Under the pieces are notes generated by a model that worked only from the letters and a program-made list of their open reading frames with translations, was not told where the DNA came from and did not search any database. The position numbers and the translations under genes are program-made. 64,000 bases of DNA from Candidatus Jidaibacter acanthamoeba (GTDB lineage: Bacteria > Pseudomonadota > Alphaproteobacteria > Rickettsiales > Midichloriaceae), in NCBI RefSeq assembly GCF_000815465.1, contig NZ_JSWE01000184.1:1-64000 (forward strand), given 5' to 3'. Shown in pieces: positions 9,762 to 18,486 of this stretch; the first letter of the stretch is position 1, and each line of letters starts with the position of its first letter.

Positions 9762-10874
9762 ATGAAGCAAAATGCAATATCTGAAAGCATTTTATGCATT
9801 TCAAATCCTAATTTTATAGCGAACAAAACTCCTGATCACATAGTGTTTGTTGAAAATGGCAAGGAGAGAAAAGTTAGTAAAGAAATAATCAGGAGAAAAA
9901 TTCTGGAAGAAACCCAAGACAAGTATTTGTTGATTCTAATGAAGGCTACCATAGACGGAGATAATCTACTAGTAAACGGGTTGAAAAGCGTTGAAAGCTT
10001 TAATTCCAAAAAGATTATTAATTCAGCAGTTAAAAAATTTGTTCAAAATGGTTTAGAGGAAGAAACGGATTTCTTGTTAAAGCATGAGGGAGATGTTGAA
10101 TATGCTGCATTTTGCGCGATTAGTATAGGGGACTACGGCTATGCTGATAAACTTTTAAGTAAAATACCTGACTTACATAACTTAGCTTTTATGGCATTAG
10201 ATACTAAGCGGTTTAGCTATTTAGAAGATTTAAGGCTAAGTGGTAAAGTCGGTATCGAATATATTATGGCTCAACTAACAGCATATAATGATATTGAATA
10301 TAATCATTATTTCGCATATTTAGCATCAGTTAATCTTATGGATTGTAATGTTAAGAAAAACGAGAGTGTTTTAAAAACTTATCTTTCAAATGAAATAAAC
10401 GCAGTGAGATTTTTTTCTTCCTTAAGTCATGAATTTTTTATTAACTATGCTCATCTTATTGATGAAAAAAATAAAAATATCATTATAAGAAGTCGTGAGG
10501 TTGTGTTGAACCCGAAAAAGCTTGATATGGAACATATCAATGCGGATAGTGCTTATTTTTACTTAAAAGAAAGAGAAATGATGGAGAGGGGGAAGATTAC
10601 CCAGGGTGGAGCTGCTGCTATTTTATTATATTATCCCTTATATAAAAACCGTACTAGTAAAGAAGGTGAAAAGTTTGATAAAGCTAATCAACTGACTCCG
10701 ATTTGTAATATACCGCCTGAGATAATTACCCATATTGTTGATATTTGTTTTACGCACTCTGAAAGAGATATTTCCTATCCGAAAAATATATTAGCTTCGG
10801 TTAAAGAACGCGTAGTGGCTGAGTGGACAGAAAGGGTATTCGGTAAAAACCTTACTGTGGCGCATTCTCTTTAA
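9762..10874 (+). CDS. Unrecognised helical protein with C-terminal tail motif
   Basis: 370 residues, no signal peptide or membrane segment, mostly charged helices. Residues 95-165 have a repeated helix pattern (VKKFVQNGLEEETDFLLKH, then YADKLLSKIPDL) compatible with degenerate ankyrin/alpha-solenoid units. Residues 315-330 (CNIPPEIITHIVDICF) resemble the first helix of an F-box (LPPEI..I). The C-terminus EWTERVFGKN fits the W-x3-I/V tail found in other proteins here. It starts about 60 bases after uvrB. I do not recognise a named family; effector status is inferred from the tail. Confidence 0.55.
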   Translation: MKQNAISESILCISNPNFIANKTPDHIVFVENGKERKVSKEIIRRKILEETQDKYLLILMKATIDGDNLLVNGLKSVESFNSKKIINSAVKKFVQNGLEEETDFLLKHEGDVEYAAFCAISIGDYGYADKLLSKIPDLHNLAFMALDTKRFSYLEDLRLSGKVGIEYIMAQLTAYNDIEYNHYFAYLASVNLMDCNVKKNESVLKTYLSNEINAVRFFSSLSHEFFINYAHLIDEKNKNIIIRSREVVLNPKKLDMEHINADSAYFYLKEREMMERGKITQGGAAAILLYYPLYKNRTSKEGEKFDKANQLTPICNIPPEIITHIVDICFTHSERDISYPKNILASVKERVVAEWTERVFGKNLTVAHSL

Positions 10875-10946
10875 AAAAGCATCTATATAAAGCTTGCGAT
10901 TATCAAAGCTTTATATTAGGTGTATTTGAAAAGTCGATTAGCCGAA

Positions 10947-11894
10947 ATGTCCGCCAAGAAAGTAAGTAATAGCCAACCGCATGATGTTTTTTTCAAAAAA
11001 GCAATGGCTAACCCGAGGGTAGCAAAAGAGTTCTTCGAAGCACATTTGCCTAAAGAAATAAGAAATAAAGTGGACCTGAATACTTTGAAACCCGAGAGTG
11101 AAAGCTTCCCGGATAACAGCTTAGGTAAGGGTATGGTGGATATGCTCTTTTCAGTAAACTTCGGCGAAGAGAAAGGGTATTTTTATTTATTGGTCGAGCA
11201 TCAAAGTAAGCCTGATTACTGGATGCCGTTCAGGTTATATAAATATATGCTTCGTATTTGTGATAAGCACCTAAAGAAGCACCCTAAAGCTAAGCATTTA
11301 CCGTTTATATATCCGATGATATTTTATGCCGGACTGGAAAAATATACTGCTCCACTTGATCTATGGAGCTTATTTGATGATCCCTCTCTTGCTAAGCAAA
11401 TATATAATGACCCGTTCCAACTGATAGAGGTGCAAAAGACAGAAGATGAGGAGCTGAGAAAAAGGGTGTGGTCGGGAGTAATGGAATATATAATGAAGAG
11501 GATATTTGCACGCGACATTTTACCTTTTTTAAGGAATATACAGCCGCTGTTAAGGGAAATAAGCGAGAAAGATAGTAATTACATAATAGACATTTTGTGG
11601 TATACTGTAGAAGCTGGTGAAAGTGAAAGAGCCGAAGAGATAATAGAGGCGTTTAAAGAGGCGGTAACCGAAGAAGGAAGGAGAGATATTATGACTATTG
11701 CGGATAGACTTATAGAGAAAGGCGTACAACAAGGGATTGAAAAAGGAATGCAGCAGGGTATGCAACAGGGTATGCAGCAAGTGGCTATTAATATGCTTGA
11801 TATGGGACAAAGCATATCATTTATCTCCAAAGCTACTGGATTATCTGAATTAGAGATAAGGAAGCTGCAATCTATTCGCTCTAAAAAGCATTAA
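10947..11894 (+). CDS. Rpn-family recombination-promoting nuclease/putative transposase
   Basis: PD-(D/E)XK nuclease-like protein (Transposase_31/Rpn family). It opens with PHDVFFKKAMANPRVAKEFFEAHLP, continues with GKGMVDMLFSV (catalytic Asp), YFYLLVEHQSKPD (E...Q-x-K) and ends in a Gln/Met-rich repeat (GIEKGMQQGMQQ) and a short helical tail, all typical. Rpn proteins nick DNA and raise recA-independent recombination in E. coli; in Rickettsiales they occur in many copies. I chose the ATG at 10947 because family members begin just before the SNxxPHD segment; an in-frame GTG at 10920 would add nine residues. No inverted repeats flank it. Confidence 0.9.
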   Translation: MSAKKVSNSQPHDVFFKKAMANPRVAKEFFEAHLPKEIRNKVDLNTLKPESESFPDNSLGKGMVDMLFSVNFGEEKGYFYLLVEHQSKPDYWMPFRLYKYMLRICDKHLKKHPKAKHLPFIYPMIFYAGLEKYTAPLDLWSLFDDPSLAKQIYNDPFQLIEVQKTEDEELRKRVWSGVMEYIMKRIFARDILPFLRNIQPLLREISEKDSNYIIDILWYTVEAGESERAEEIIEAFKEAVTEEGRRDIMTIADRLIEKGVQQGIEKGMQQGMQQGMQQVAINMLDMGQSISFISKATGLSELEIRKLQSIRSKKH

Positions 11895-11896
11895 TA

Positions 11897-12688
11897 TTAT
11901 AAATTAGTAAGCTTGCAAAAAATAGGAGCGTGATCGGAAGCTTTTTCCCATCCTCTCACTTCGGAATAAACACCGGCACTTTGTAAATGATTTGCGGCAT
12001 TGGGCGAAACCAAAATTTGATCTATACGCATGCCCTTATGATGCTGCCATCCGCTGCTTCTGTAATCCCACCAGCTATACTCATGGCTAAGCGGATTAAG
12101 CACTCTAAATGAGTCTTTCATTCCCATATTTAAAAGTGATCTAAACGATTTTCTTTCCTCTAAATGAAAACCTAGACTTCCGTCTAACTTTTTCGGGTCA
12201 TAAACATCTATATTTTCAGGTGCAACGTTATAATCTCCCCCTGCAACCAACATTTCATCTTGCATTAATATTTGCCGATAACGCGCTTCCATAGCTTTAT
12301 AAAATCTAAGTTTAAAAGCAAATCTTTCCGAATCCACCTCAGTGCCCTGAGGTACATATACGGAAGCAACTCTTAAGTTTAACCCGTGTACTCGGGTAAA
12401 GCACTCTATATACCTGGCATGCTCTTTAAAATCAGGTTCTTCGATAAGGGCAGTAAAAACATCTTCAGTAGGAGACTTACTTAATATTGCTACTCCATTA
12501 TAAGATTTTTGCCCATGTACTGCTATATTATAACCGAGTTCTTCAAGTTCCAGAAAAGGAAAATTATGTTTTTCACATTTGATTTCCTGAAGTAATAAAA
12601 CATCAGGTTGATTAGCTTCAATAAACTTTATCAGATGTAAGAGACGAGATTTGACTGAATTGATATTCCAACTGACTATTAGTGCCAT
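11897..12688 (-). CDS. xthA: Exodeoxyribonuclease III (AP endonuclease)
   Basis: An Mg-dependent AP endonuclease/3' exonuclease for base-excision repair. Motifs from the EEP superfamily are present: SWNINSVKSRL, LLQEIKCEK (metal-binding Glu), VASVYVPQG, GGDYNVAP (catalytic Asp/Asn), and SDHAPI (catalytic His). The start is placed at ATG 12688, giving MALIVSWNINS as in the family; an upstream ATG at 12709 would add an unlikely seven-residue leader. The gene is convergent with the Rpn gene; the two stop codons are only 2 bases apart. Confidence 0.96.
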   Translation of the reverse strand: MALIVSWNINSVKSRLLHLIKFIEANQPDVLLLQEIKCEKHNFPFLELEELGYNIAVHGQKSYNGVAILSKSPTEDVFTALIEEPDFKEHARYIECFTRVHGLNLRVASVYVPQGTEVDSERFAFKLRFYKAMEARYRQILMQDEMLVAGGDYNVAPENIDVYDPKKLDGSLGFHLEERKSFRSLLNMGMKDSFRVLNPLSHEYSWWDYRSSGWQHHKGMRIDQILVSPNAANHLQSAGVYSEVRGWEKASDHAPIFCKLTNL

Positions 12689-12723
12689 TAATATACCCAA
12701 AGCTAGCACTTATTAACAAAAGA

Positions 12724-12798
12724 TGGCTCCCCGGGCCGGATTCGAACCAGCGACCAAGCGGTTAACAGCCGCTTGCTCTACCACTGAGCTACCGAGGA
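12724..12798 (-). tRNA. tRNA-Asn (anticodon GTT), CCA encoded
   Basis: Read on the minus strand, the acceptor arm TCCTCGG pairs with CCGGGGA. The TAGCTCAGTGGTAGAGCA D-arm, a CTGTTAA anticodon loop (anticodon GTT) on an AGCGG/CCGCT-type stem, and the T-arm GGTTCGAATCC are all present. A discriminator G and an encoded CCA close the 3' end at 12724-12726. No variable-arm extension. It is the only tRNA seen in the window. Confidence 0.95.
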
Positions 12799-13039
12799 AC
12801 ATCCAAAAAAGTTTATAGCATATAAAAATAAAAAAGCTAGCATCATTTTTAAAATTTTTTAACAATAGAGCATTTTTAAATCCATTAGAAGGGTGGGGGA
12901 AATAAGATTATAAACCGGTAAGAAATATAGATTAAGTAATATTAGAGTGTTTTGCAGATAATTTGATATTTTGCTTGCAAAGTTATTATCTCTATATTTT
13001 AATTAAAGTATACTACTAGGAAATACTTTGGGAGAGGGT

Positions 13040-13798
13040 ATGAAAGACGTTAATAAGAATTTATTAAATCAAAAAGGTTTTACGCTTGTAGAGCTTTCGA
13101 TCGTGTTAGTTATTATAGGGTTTTTAATTGCGGGGGTATCTGCCGGTAATAATCTTATAAGACAGGCACAATTACGCTCAGTAATTACTGATTTTCAACA
13201 ATATGCAACAACATATAATAACTTTTTAACTAAATACAGTAAAGTTCCGGGTGATATGGATACCGCATACTATCTTTGGAATACTAACTGCGCGGCATCT
13301 TCGGCGATTTGCGTCGGCAATAATAACGGAGTAATCAACTATGATAATGCTTCAACTACTAATAATGAAGTTAACAAAGCATGGAAACATTTGCAGCTGG
13401 CCGGTATGTTAAATGCTAATATTGTCGCTGTTACTGCAACTACAACTGCTATAGGAACAAATGCACCGGCTAGTAAGATAAGCGGCGGAGGATATATAAT
13501 GGCCGGTAATATTACACCTTTTTCTTCAACAACTAATGCAGTGTTTTTAGGAGCACCGCTCGCATCTGATACATTGCTTACCGGTATACTTAACCCTGAT
13601 AGTGCATGGAGTATTGATCAAAAAATGGATGATGGGGGAAGTGATGCAAGCGGAAATTTTGTCGGCGGGACTTCCGGAATTGTAAGATCTCTTGACGGAA
13701 GCGGTGCAGCAGTGGGTGCTTGTGTTGCATCGGCAACTGGGTATTATAATATGACAACTACCTCATCTGCATGCAGAATAGGTATGGCCTTAAATTAA
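13040..13798 (+). CDS. Prepilin-type (class III/IV pilin-like) protein
   Basis: 252 residues with a canonical type IV prepilin N-terminus: a short basic leader, the cleavage site G|FTLVE, and a hydrophobic helix (LSIVLVIIGFLIAGV). The body is Thr/Ala/Asn-rich, with a DMDTAYYLWNTNC segment, four or more cysteines, and a CRIGMALN end. The start at ATG 13040 is set by GGAGAGG at 13031-13037. Such proteins are processed by prepilin peptidase and form pili or type II secretion pseudopili. No peptidase, ATPase or other pilus gene is in the window. It ends at a strong terminator, so it is probably monocistronic. Confidence 0.85.
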   Translation: MKDVNKNLLNQKGFTLVELSIVLVIIGFLIAGVSAGNNLIRQAQLRSVITDFQQYATTYNNFLTKYSKVPGDMDTAYYLWNTNCAASSAICVGNNNGVINYDNASTTNNEVNKAWKHLQLAGMLNANIVAVTATTTAIGTNAPASKISGGGYIMAGNITPFSSTTNAVFLGAPLASDTLLTGILNPDSAWSIDQKMDDGGSDASGNFVGGTSGIVRSLDGSGAAVGACVASATGYYNMTTTSSACRIGMALN

Positions 13799-13824
13799 GT
13801 TGATATTAAAATTATAAAAATTTG

Positions 13825-13860
13825 GCTCACTGTTTTTATTTAAGAATAGTGAGCTTTTTT
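13825..13860 (+). terminator. Rho-independent terminator after the prepilin gene
   Basis: GCTCACT (13825-13831) and AGTGAGC (13848-13854) form a perfect 7-bp stem followed by six T residues. It lies 27 bases after the prepilin stop codon. Confidence 0.85.
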
Positions 13861-13921
13861 ATTGTAATCATATTATAAACACTTCTTACTATTAGTTCAC
13901 GGTTACTTTAAAACTAATTTT

Positions 13922-14566
13922 TTAAAATTGTAAATTACGTAGTTTGATTTCATTTTCTCTGCCTATCATTTTTACCCAACCTTTATTATCGCCTTGGTGG
14001 ATAGAATATGAAAAGTTTTTATTTTGGTGCAATATCGGAGCAATCATATTTACTTTAGATTCTTTTTTTATAAGTAGCTCTATAATAGCTGTCTTCTCAT
14101 TCTCGATTGCAATATTTAATGCAGTTCTATTTGTGTTGTTTTCAATATTTATATCAGCGCCGTTTTTCATGAGTAATTCTACTACTTCAGCATTTATAGC
14201 CAGCATCAAAGCGGTGTTACCTTTTCTATTTTGCGCATTAACATATGCTCCTTTACTTAGGAGTAATTGCATACTGCTTATATCTCCGCTCTCAGCCGCA
14301 AAAATTAGAGGAGTATTACCACTGCTGTCTGTTGCATTAATATCAGCGCCTTTAATAATTAAAATATTCGCTATCTCAGCCATATTGAATTGAACCGTAA
14401 GCCTTAATGCCTTACTTTTTATATACTCAGAATATGTGGAGCCGTCCTGCTCTAAAAGTTGTTTGGCAGCTTCTTCATTAGCATCTTTAATAGCAGTGAT
14501 TAAATCTTGTTGTGTATCGGCCGCATTAAAGTTATTTTGGGAGGTATATTCTATATTTTGTTTCAT
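13922..14566 (-). CDS. Ankyrin repeat protein (small)
   Basis: 214 residues. About four ankyrin repeats cover residues 20-170, with clear consensus pieces (GADINATDSSGNTPLIFAA, GNTALMLAI, NRTALNIAIENEKTAIIELL). The remaining C-terminal tail ends in NKGWVKMIGRENEI, a W-x3-I motif shared with other candidate effectors in the window. No signal peptide. Ankyrin proteins of intracellular Rickettsiales are often T4SS or T1SS substrates and bind host proteins; that role is inferred. It is convergent with the prepilin gene. Confidence 0.88.
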   Translation of the reverse strand: MKQNIEYTSQNNFNAADTQQDLITAIKDANEEAAKQLLEQDGSTYSEYIKSKALRLTVQFNMAEIANILIIKGADINATDSSGNTPLIFAAESGDISSMQLLLSKGAYVNAQNRKGNTALMLAINAEVVELLMKNGADINIENNTNRTALNIAIENEKTAIIELLIKKESKVNMIAPILHQNKNFSYSIHQGDNKGWVKMIGRENEIKLRNLQF

Positions 14567-14694
14567 GGATATTAGAAAAAAATTATTTATGTAGTTAATA
14601 CAGTTTGGTATTATAACATGAATATATTAATAAATATTGTAAAATAATGGAACTTTCGTTATACAGGTTTTTTATTTATTAAATTTAAAGAAAA

Positions 14695-15582
14695 TTAAGC
14701 ATTATCCTTCTTTCTGGTATAGAAGTTTACATTTAAACCGAATTGGGTTTCAACCTGATAATTGAATTCAGCCCCGAAAATGAATATTAAGCTACATATA
14801 TAAAAATAGAGCAGGGCTATTATTACCCCTGCAATACTCCCGTAAATTATATTAATTGAAGGAAAATAACTCAAATATAATCTAAATAAGGCTGAAGATA
14901 TTGCCCATCCTAAGAGCACGGCAATCGTGCCCGGGAATGTCAGGGTGAATTTCATCTTTCTGTTCGGTAAATAATAGTAAAGCCCTGAGACAAGTAGAAA
15001 GCCGAAGAAGATTAAAATCAGGTAGCGGAGCATATGTGTCGGTTTACCTATAAAATTAATTAGCGGGTTATCGTAAATTTCTACAAACATATATACATAA
15101 TTCCATATCCAAGGCACGATTAACAAGGTAACCAGTAAAATAATAGTTATCATCATTAAGCCGGCAAATTCCAGAAAACTTATCAGACGTCTTTTTAAAT
15201 AGGTGGCTGTTGTAGTTATCTTATAAGCTTTATTTAAAATAGTACGTAACCCCTCAAATATAGAAGAAGCAGTCCAGAGTGCACTTATAATCGCAATAGT
15301 AAGTAAACTTTGCGGTGGGCTGGAAGTGATTTCAATAATCCTCGGTTTTAAAGCTTCAATAAAATTAGCCCATGAGCTTTCAAGAATTAAATTAACTAAT
15401 AGTTCAGATAAGTTCTGTTTGCCGAAAAACCCAACTAAAGCGACAAAAAATACAAGGGTTGGAAAAATAGTCAGCATCAGTAAAAATGCCATGTAACCCG
15501 CATGTTCAACGCCTTCGTGGTACACAGTGTCATATATTGCTTTATAAAAGCAACGCAAAAGTGTTTTTAATCTACTTTTCAT
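14695..15582 (-). CDS. YihY/BrkB-family inner-membrane protein
   Basis: 295 residues with six predicted membrane helices. Family marks include YHEGVEHAGYMAFLLMLTIFP near the N-terminus, SSPPQSLLTIAIISALWTAS, FEGLRTILNKAY, and the C-terminal IYGSIAGVIIALLYFYICS. The start at ATG 15582 (MKSRLKTLLRCF) overlaps the folD stop by 11 bases, indicating translational coupling. YihY was once thought to be RNase BN but has no nuclease function; the transported or anchored partner is unknown. Confidence 0.88.
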   Translation of the reverse strand: MKSRLKTLLRCFYKAIYDTVYHEGVEHAGYMAFLLMLTIFPTLVFFVALVGFFGKQNLSELLVNLILESSWANFIEALKPRIIEITSSPPQSLLTIAIISALWTASSIFEGLRTILNKAYKITTTATYLKRRLISFLEFAGLMMITIILLVTLLIVPWIWNYVYMFVEIYDNPLINFIGKPTHMLRYLILIFFGFLLVSGLYYYLPNRKMKFTLTFPGTIAVLLGWAISSALFRLYLSYFPSINIIYGSIAGVIIALLYFYICSLIFIFGAEFNYQVETQFGLNVNFYTRKKDNA

Positions 15583-16459
15583 TTCTTTCTTTCTCAAGAG
15601 ATATCTTTTTTTGAGCACATGCAGCTTTAATTGTATTGCCGAGCATACAAGCAACAGTCATGGGACCTACTCCTCCTGGAACAGGAGTTAAATAGCCGGC
15701 GACTTGTTTTACATCATCAAAATCCACATCTCCGTAAAGTTTCCCCTCTCTTCTTACTATCCCAACATCAATAACACATGCCCCTTCTTTAACCCAGCTT
15801 GCCTTCAACATTCCGGGATTACCGGTTGCAGAAATTAAAATATCGGCTCGTTTGCACTCTTCTTCAATATTTTCAGACTTTGAATGTAAAACAGTTACCG
15901 TACAGTTTTCTTTAAGTAACATCATAGCCATCGGTCTACCGACAATCATGGATCTACCGATCACGGCAGCTTTTTTCCCCGATAAATCTTCCCCGAAAAT
16001 GCGCTTTAAAAGGATCAGTACGCCTTTTGGTGTACACGGTTCAAGGCAATCCCGCCATGAGCTGAGTAACCCGATATTTTTGATTGTAAAACCATCTACA
16101 TCTTTTTCAGAATCAATATAGTTGATTATTTCATGAGAATCTAAATGGCCGGGGAGGGGAAGTTGCAGTAAAATACCGTGTACGCGATGGTCATTGTTTA
16201 AATGCTCAATTTTTGCAATTAGTACTTTAGAAGAAATTTTCTCAGGCAGCGGATATTCAAAAATATTGATTCCGATTTCCTTTGCTCTTCTTAACTTATG
16301 ATTTACATAAACTATGCTTGACTGGTCATCACCGACTAAAATTACTGCAAGGCCGGGAATAAGGTGATGTTTTTCCTTTAAATAATCCACATCAGCTTTA
16401 AGTCGTGCATAATATTCTTCTGCTATCTTTCTACCGTCAATAATTTGGCAATTAGCCAT
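15572..16459 (-). CDS. folD: Bifunctional methylene-THF dehydrogenase / methenyl-THF cyclohydrolase
   Basis: FolD interconverts 5,10-methylene-, methenyl- and 10-formyl-tetrahydrofolate in the cytosol. The 295-residue protein has the catalytic YVNHKLRRAKEIG segment (Tyr and Lys), the LLQLPLPGHL motif, the DVDGFTIKNIG loop, the NADP-binding AAVIGRSMIVGRPMA stretch and the C-terminal PVPGGVGPMTVACML. Everything needed for activity is present. It precedes and overlaps the yihY-type gene. Confidence 0.97.
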   Translation of the reverse strand: MANCQIIDGRKIAEEYYARLKADVDYLKEKHHLIPGLAVILVGDDQSSIVYVNHKLRRAKEIGINIFEYPLPEKISSKVLIAKIEHLNNDHRVHGILLQLPLPGHLDSHEIINYIDSEKDVDGFTIKNIGLLSSWRDCLEPCTPKGVLILLKRIFGEDLSGKKAAVIGRSMIVGRPMAMMLLKENCTVTVLHSKSENIEEECKRADILISATGNPGMLKASWVKEGACVIDVGIVRREGKLYGDVDFDDVKQVAGYLTPVPGGVGPMTVACMLGNTIKAACAQKKISLEKERNEK

Positions 16460-16483
16460 AAAATCATATTCTCTTAATATTTT

Positions 16484-17488
16484 TTATATTTTTGGTATGC
16501 CTTTAGTTGTGGAATATTCAAAATGTAAAGGCTTATTCGGATATACCACAGAATAGACTGAGTGGCAAGCCAACGCTGCTTCCGAGAAACCAGTTAGGAT
16601 TAATTTCAATTTTCCTTTATAGGTGGCTACATCACCGACTGCATAGATATTCTCTAAGTTTGTAGTCATATTTACCGGATCAACCGCAATGTGTTTCTTA
16701 TCAAAGTTTAACCCCCAATCGGCAATTGCTCCAAGCTCCATAGCAAGACCGAAAAAGGGTAAGAGTATATCCGCTTCAATAGTTCTTACATTATTATCTA
16801 AATCAATAACTTCAACTTCTTTCAGATAACCGCTCTCTCCGCGGATTGCACTTAACTGATAGGGGATTACAAATTCAATTTTACCTGTCTTGGATATTTC
16901 ATGCATTTTGTTTATATTCTCAGGTAAAGCTCTGAATTTATCCCTTCTATGTACTACATAAACCTTTTTAGCAATACCCGAAAGGATGATTGTCCAATCA
17001 ACGGCTGAATCACCGCCTCCGGCAACCACAACTACTTTATCTCTAAAGCCTTCCTTTTTATTTACCATATAGAAAACACTTTTACCCTCAAAGCTTTCTA
17101 TACTTTCCAGCGGGGGTTTATTAGGTCCGAAGGCTCCGCCGCCTGCTGCAATTATTATTGCTGATACTTCAATCTCATTATTTTGAGAGGTTTTTAGCTG
17201 CCACTTATGATTTTCTCTTTTTATGCAGGTGACTGTGTTATTAAGCAGCAGGTGAGGATTAAAAGGTTTGGCTTGTCGGTAAAGATTTTCAACAAGCTCT
17301 GAGCCTGAAATATGCTCAAAACCAGGGATATCATAAATCGGTTTCTCAGGATATAGAGCAGCACACTGGCCGCCCATAAATTCCAATGAATCAATTATTA
17401 TTGATTTTAAGCCAAGCATACCGGCTTGGAAGGCTGTAAAAAGCCCGACCGGGCCTGCACCTATTATTGCTATATCAGTCTTGATCAA
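16484..17488 (-). CDS. Ferredoxin--NADP+ reductase (thioredoxin-reductase-like FNR)
   Basis: 334-residue two-dinucleotide-domain flavoprotein. FAD motif GAGPVGLFTAFQAG (10-23), GGQCAALYPEKPIYDIPG, NADP motif VVAGGGDSAVDW and the C-terminal AVGDVATYKGKLKLI are all visible. The CxxC redox pair of thioredoxin reductase is absent, so it belongs with the YumC/FNR2 type that moves electrons between NADPH and ferredoxin. A [2Fe-2S] ferredoxin gene lies at 38796. It overlaps the hydrolase gene upstream by 14 bases. Confidence 0.92.
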   Translation of the reverse strand: MIKTDIAIIGAGPVGLFTAFQAGMLGLKSIIIDSLEFMGGQCAALYPEKPIYDIPGFEHISGSELVENLYRQAKPFNPHLLLNNTVTCIKRENHKWQLKTSQNNEIEVSAIIIAAGGGAFGPNKPPLESIESFEGKSVFYMVNKKEGFRDKVVVVAGGGDSAVDWTIILSGIAKKVYVVHRRDKFRALPENINKMHEISKTGKIEFVIPYQLSAIRGESGYLKEVEVIDLDNNVRTIEADILLPFFGLAMELGAIADWGLNFDKKHIAVDPVNMTTNLENIYAVGDVATYKGKLKLILTGFSEAALACHSVYSVVYPNKPLHFEYSTTKGIPKI

Positions 17489-18317
17489 CTTTTACCTCAG
17501 TGTCTTTTTCTAAACTTTTAAAGAAGTTTCTCATTTCAGTAAACACTGTTTTTGAATCATAGTTAGTATGGTTTATACCCGGATAAATAATTAACTTTTT
17601 CGGCTCATTTACTTTTTCTATAATTTTTAATGAGTGAGTATGTGGAATAATCTCATCGTTATCACCATGAATAATAATTACCGGAACCTTAACTTTTGAT
17701 ATATTGTTAATGGTATCAAAGTTATCTTTGAGTAAATATTTAACCGGGATATAGAAATATATTTCACTTGCTCTATCTTGAATCGTTGTATAAGGAGTAA
17801 TTAACAGCAAGCCTTTAAATTCATGCTTAGCAGCCATTTGAGTGGCGATCCCCGTTCCCAAAGATTCTCCTATAACAATAACTTTTTTAAGGTCATAGCC
17901 TTCTTTTTTTATAAATTCAATAGTTGCTTCCGCATCATTAAGGATTCCTTCTTCGGTCGGAAAGCCTTCACTTTTCCCGAATCCCCTCCAGGCAGGAATA
18001 ATAAATCCGTAACCCATTGCATTTAATTCTTTCAATTTATCTATTCTTTGCGGTATATGCCCGGAATTACCATGGTAAAATATTACCATTTCTTTACCCA
18101 TATCCGGTTTTTTATACCATGCTTGAATTTTAACCCCGTCTTTGGTAGTTAAAAATATTTCTTCGGTGGTCGGCATGTTATAACTTTCCAAGCCGATTAT
18201 TTCCTGCTCGGGATGATATAATAACGTCCTTTGATTTAAGTAAATATAACCTAAGACCCCTAGATAAAGCACCATGCAAGCTATAATAATACGAAATATA
18301 TTTTTCTTGGTCATCAC
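17475..18317 (-). CDS. Membrane-anchored alpha/beta hydrolase (BEM46/ABHD13-like)
   Basis: 280 residues. An N-terminal signal-anchor (IIIACMVLYLGVLGYIYL, residues 10-27) is followed by an alpha/beta-hydrolase domain with the oxyanion segment YHGNSGH (81-87), nucleophile elbow GESLGTG with Ser152, acid Asp221 in HGDNDEIIP, and His250 in GINHTNYD. This set defines the BEM46-like family of serine hydrolases; the substrate is unknown. Co-transcribed with the FNR gene, whose start it overlaps. Confidence 0.88.
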   Translation of the reverse strand: MMTKKNIFRIIIACMVLYLGVLGYIYLNQRTLLYHPEQEIIGLESYNMPTTEEIFLTTKDGVKIQAWYKKPDMGKEMVIFYHGNSGHIPQRIDKLKELNAMGYGFIIPAWRGFGKSEGFPTEEGILNDAEATIEFIKKEGYDLKKVIVIGESLGTGIATQMAAKHEFKGLLLITPYTTIQDRASEIYFYIPVKYLLKDNFDTINNISKVKVPVIIIHGDNDEIIPHTHSLKIIEKVNEPKKLIIYPGINHTNYDSKTVFTEMRNFFKSLEKDTEVKVDQD

Positions 18318-18486
18318 TAACTCTTAAAATTGAAATTCGAGCAATGTTAACAAGTTTTAAAAGCCTGCTCAAGAGAAAGTATATAAACTTTGTTTAGTTA
18401 ATATAAAAATATCGATAACTCTCATAAAAAAGCTTAGAAATAGGGGGAGATTAATAGTATATAAATTAGCAATTTAATTTTTTGTT

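Noticed and set aside
11740-11790. Tandem repeat/CRISPR-like unit in the Rpn gene
   Set aside because: It is the Gln/Met-rich protein repeat common at the C-terminus of this family, with no spacers. No CRISPR array was seen anywhere in the window.
16484-17488. Thioredoxin reductase
   Set aside because: FAD and NADP motifs fit but the redox CxxC pair is missing; the sequence fits the ferredoxin-NADP reductase branch.
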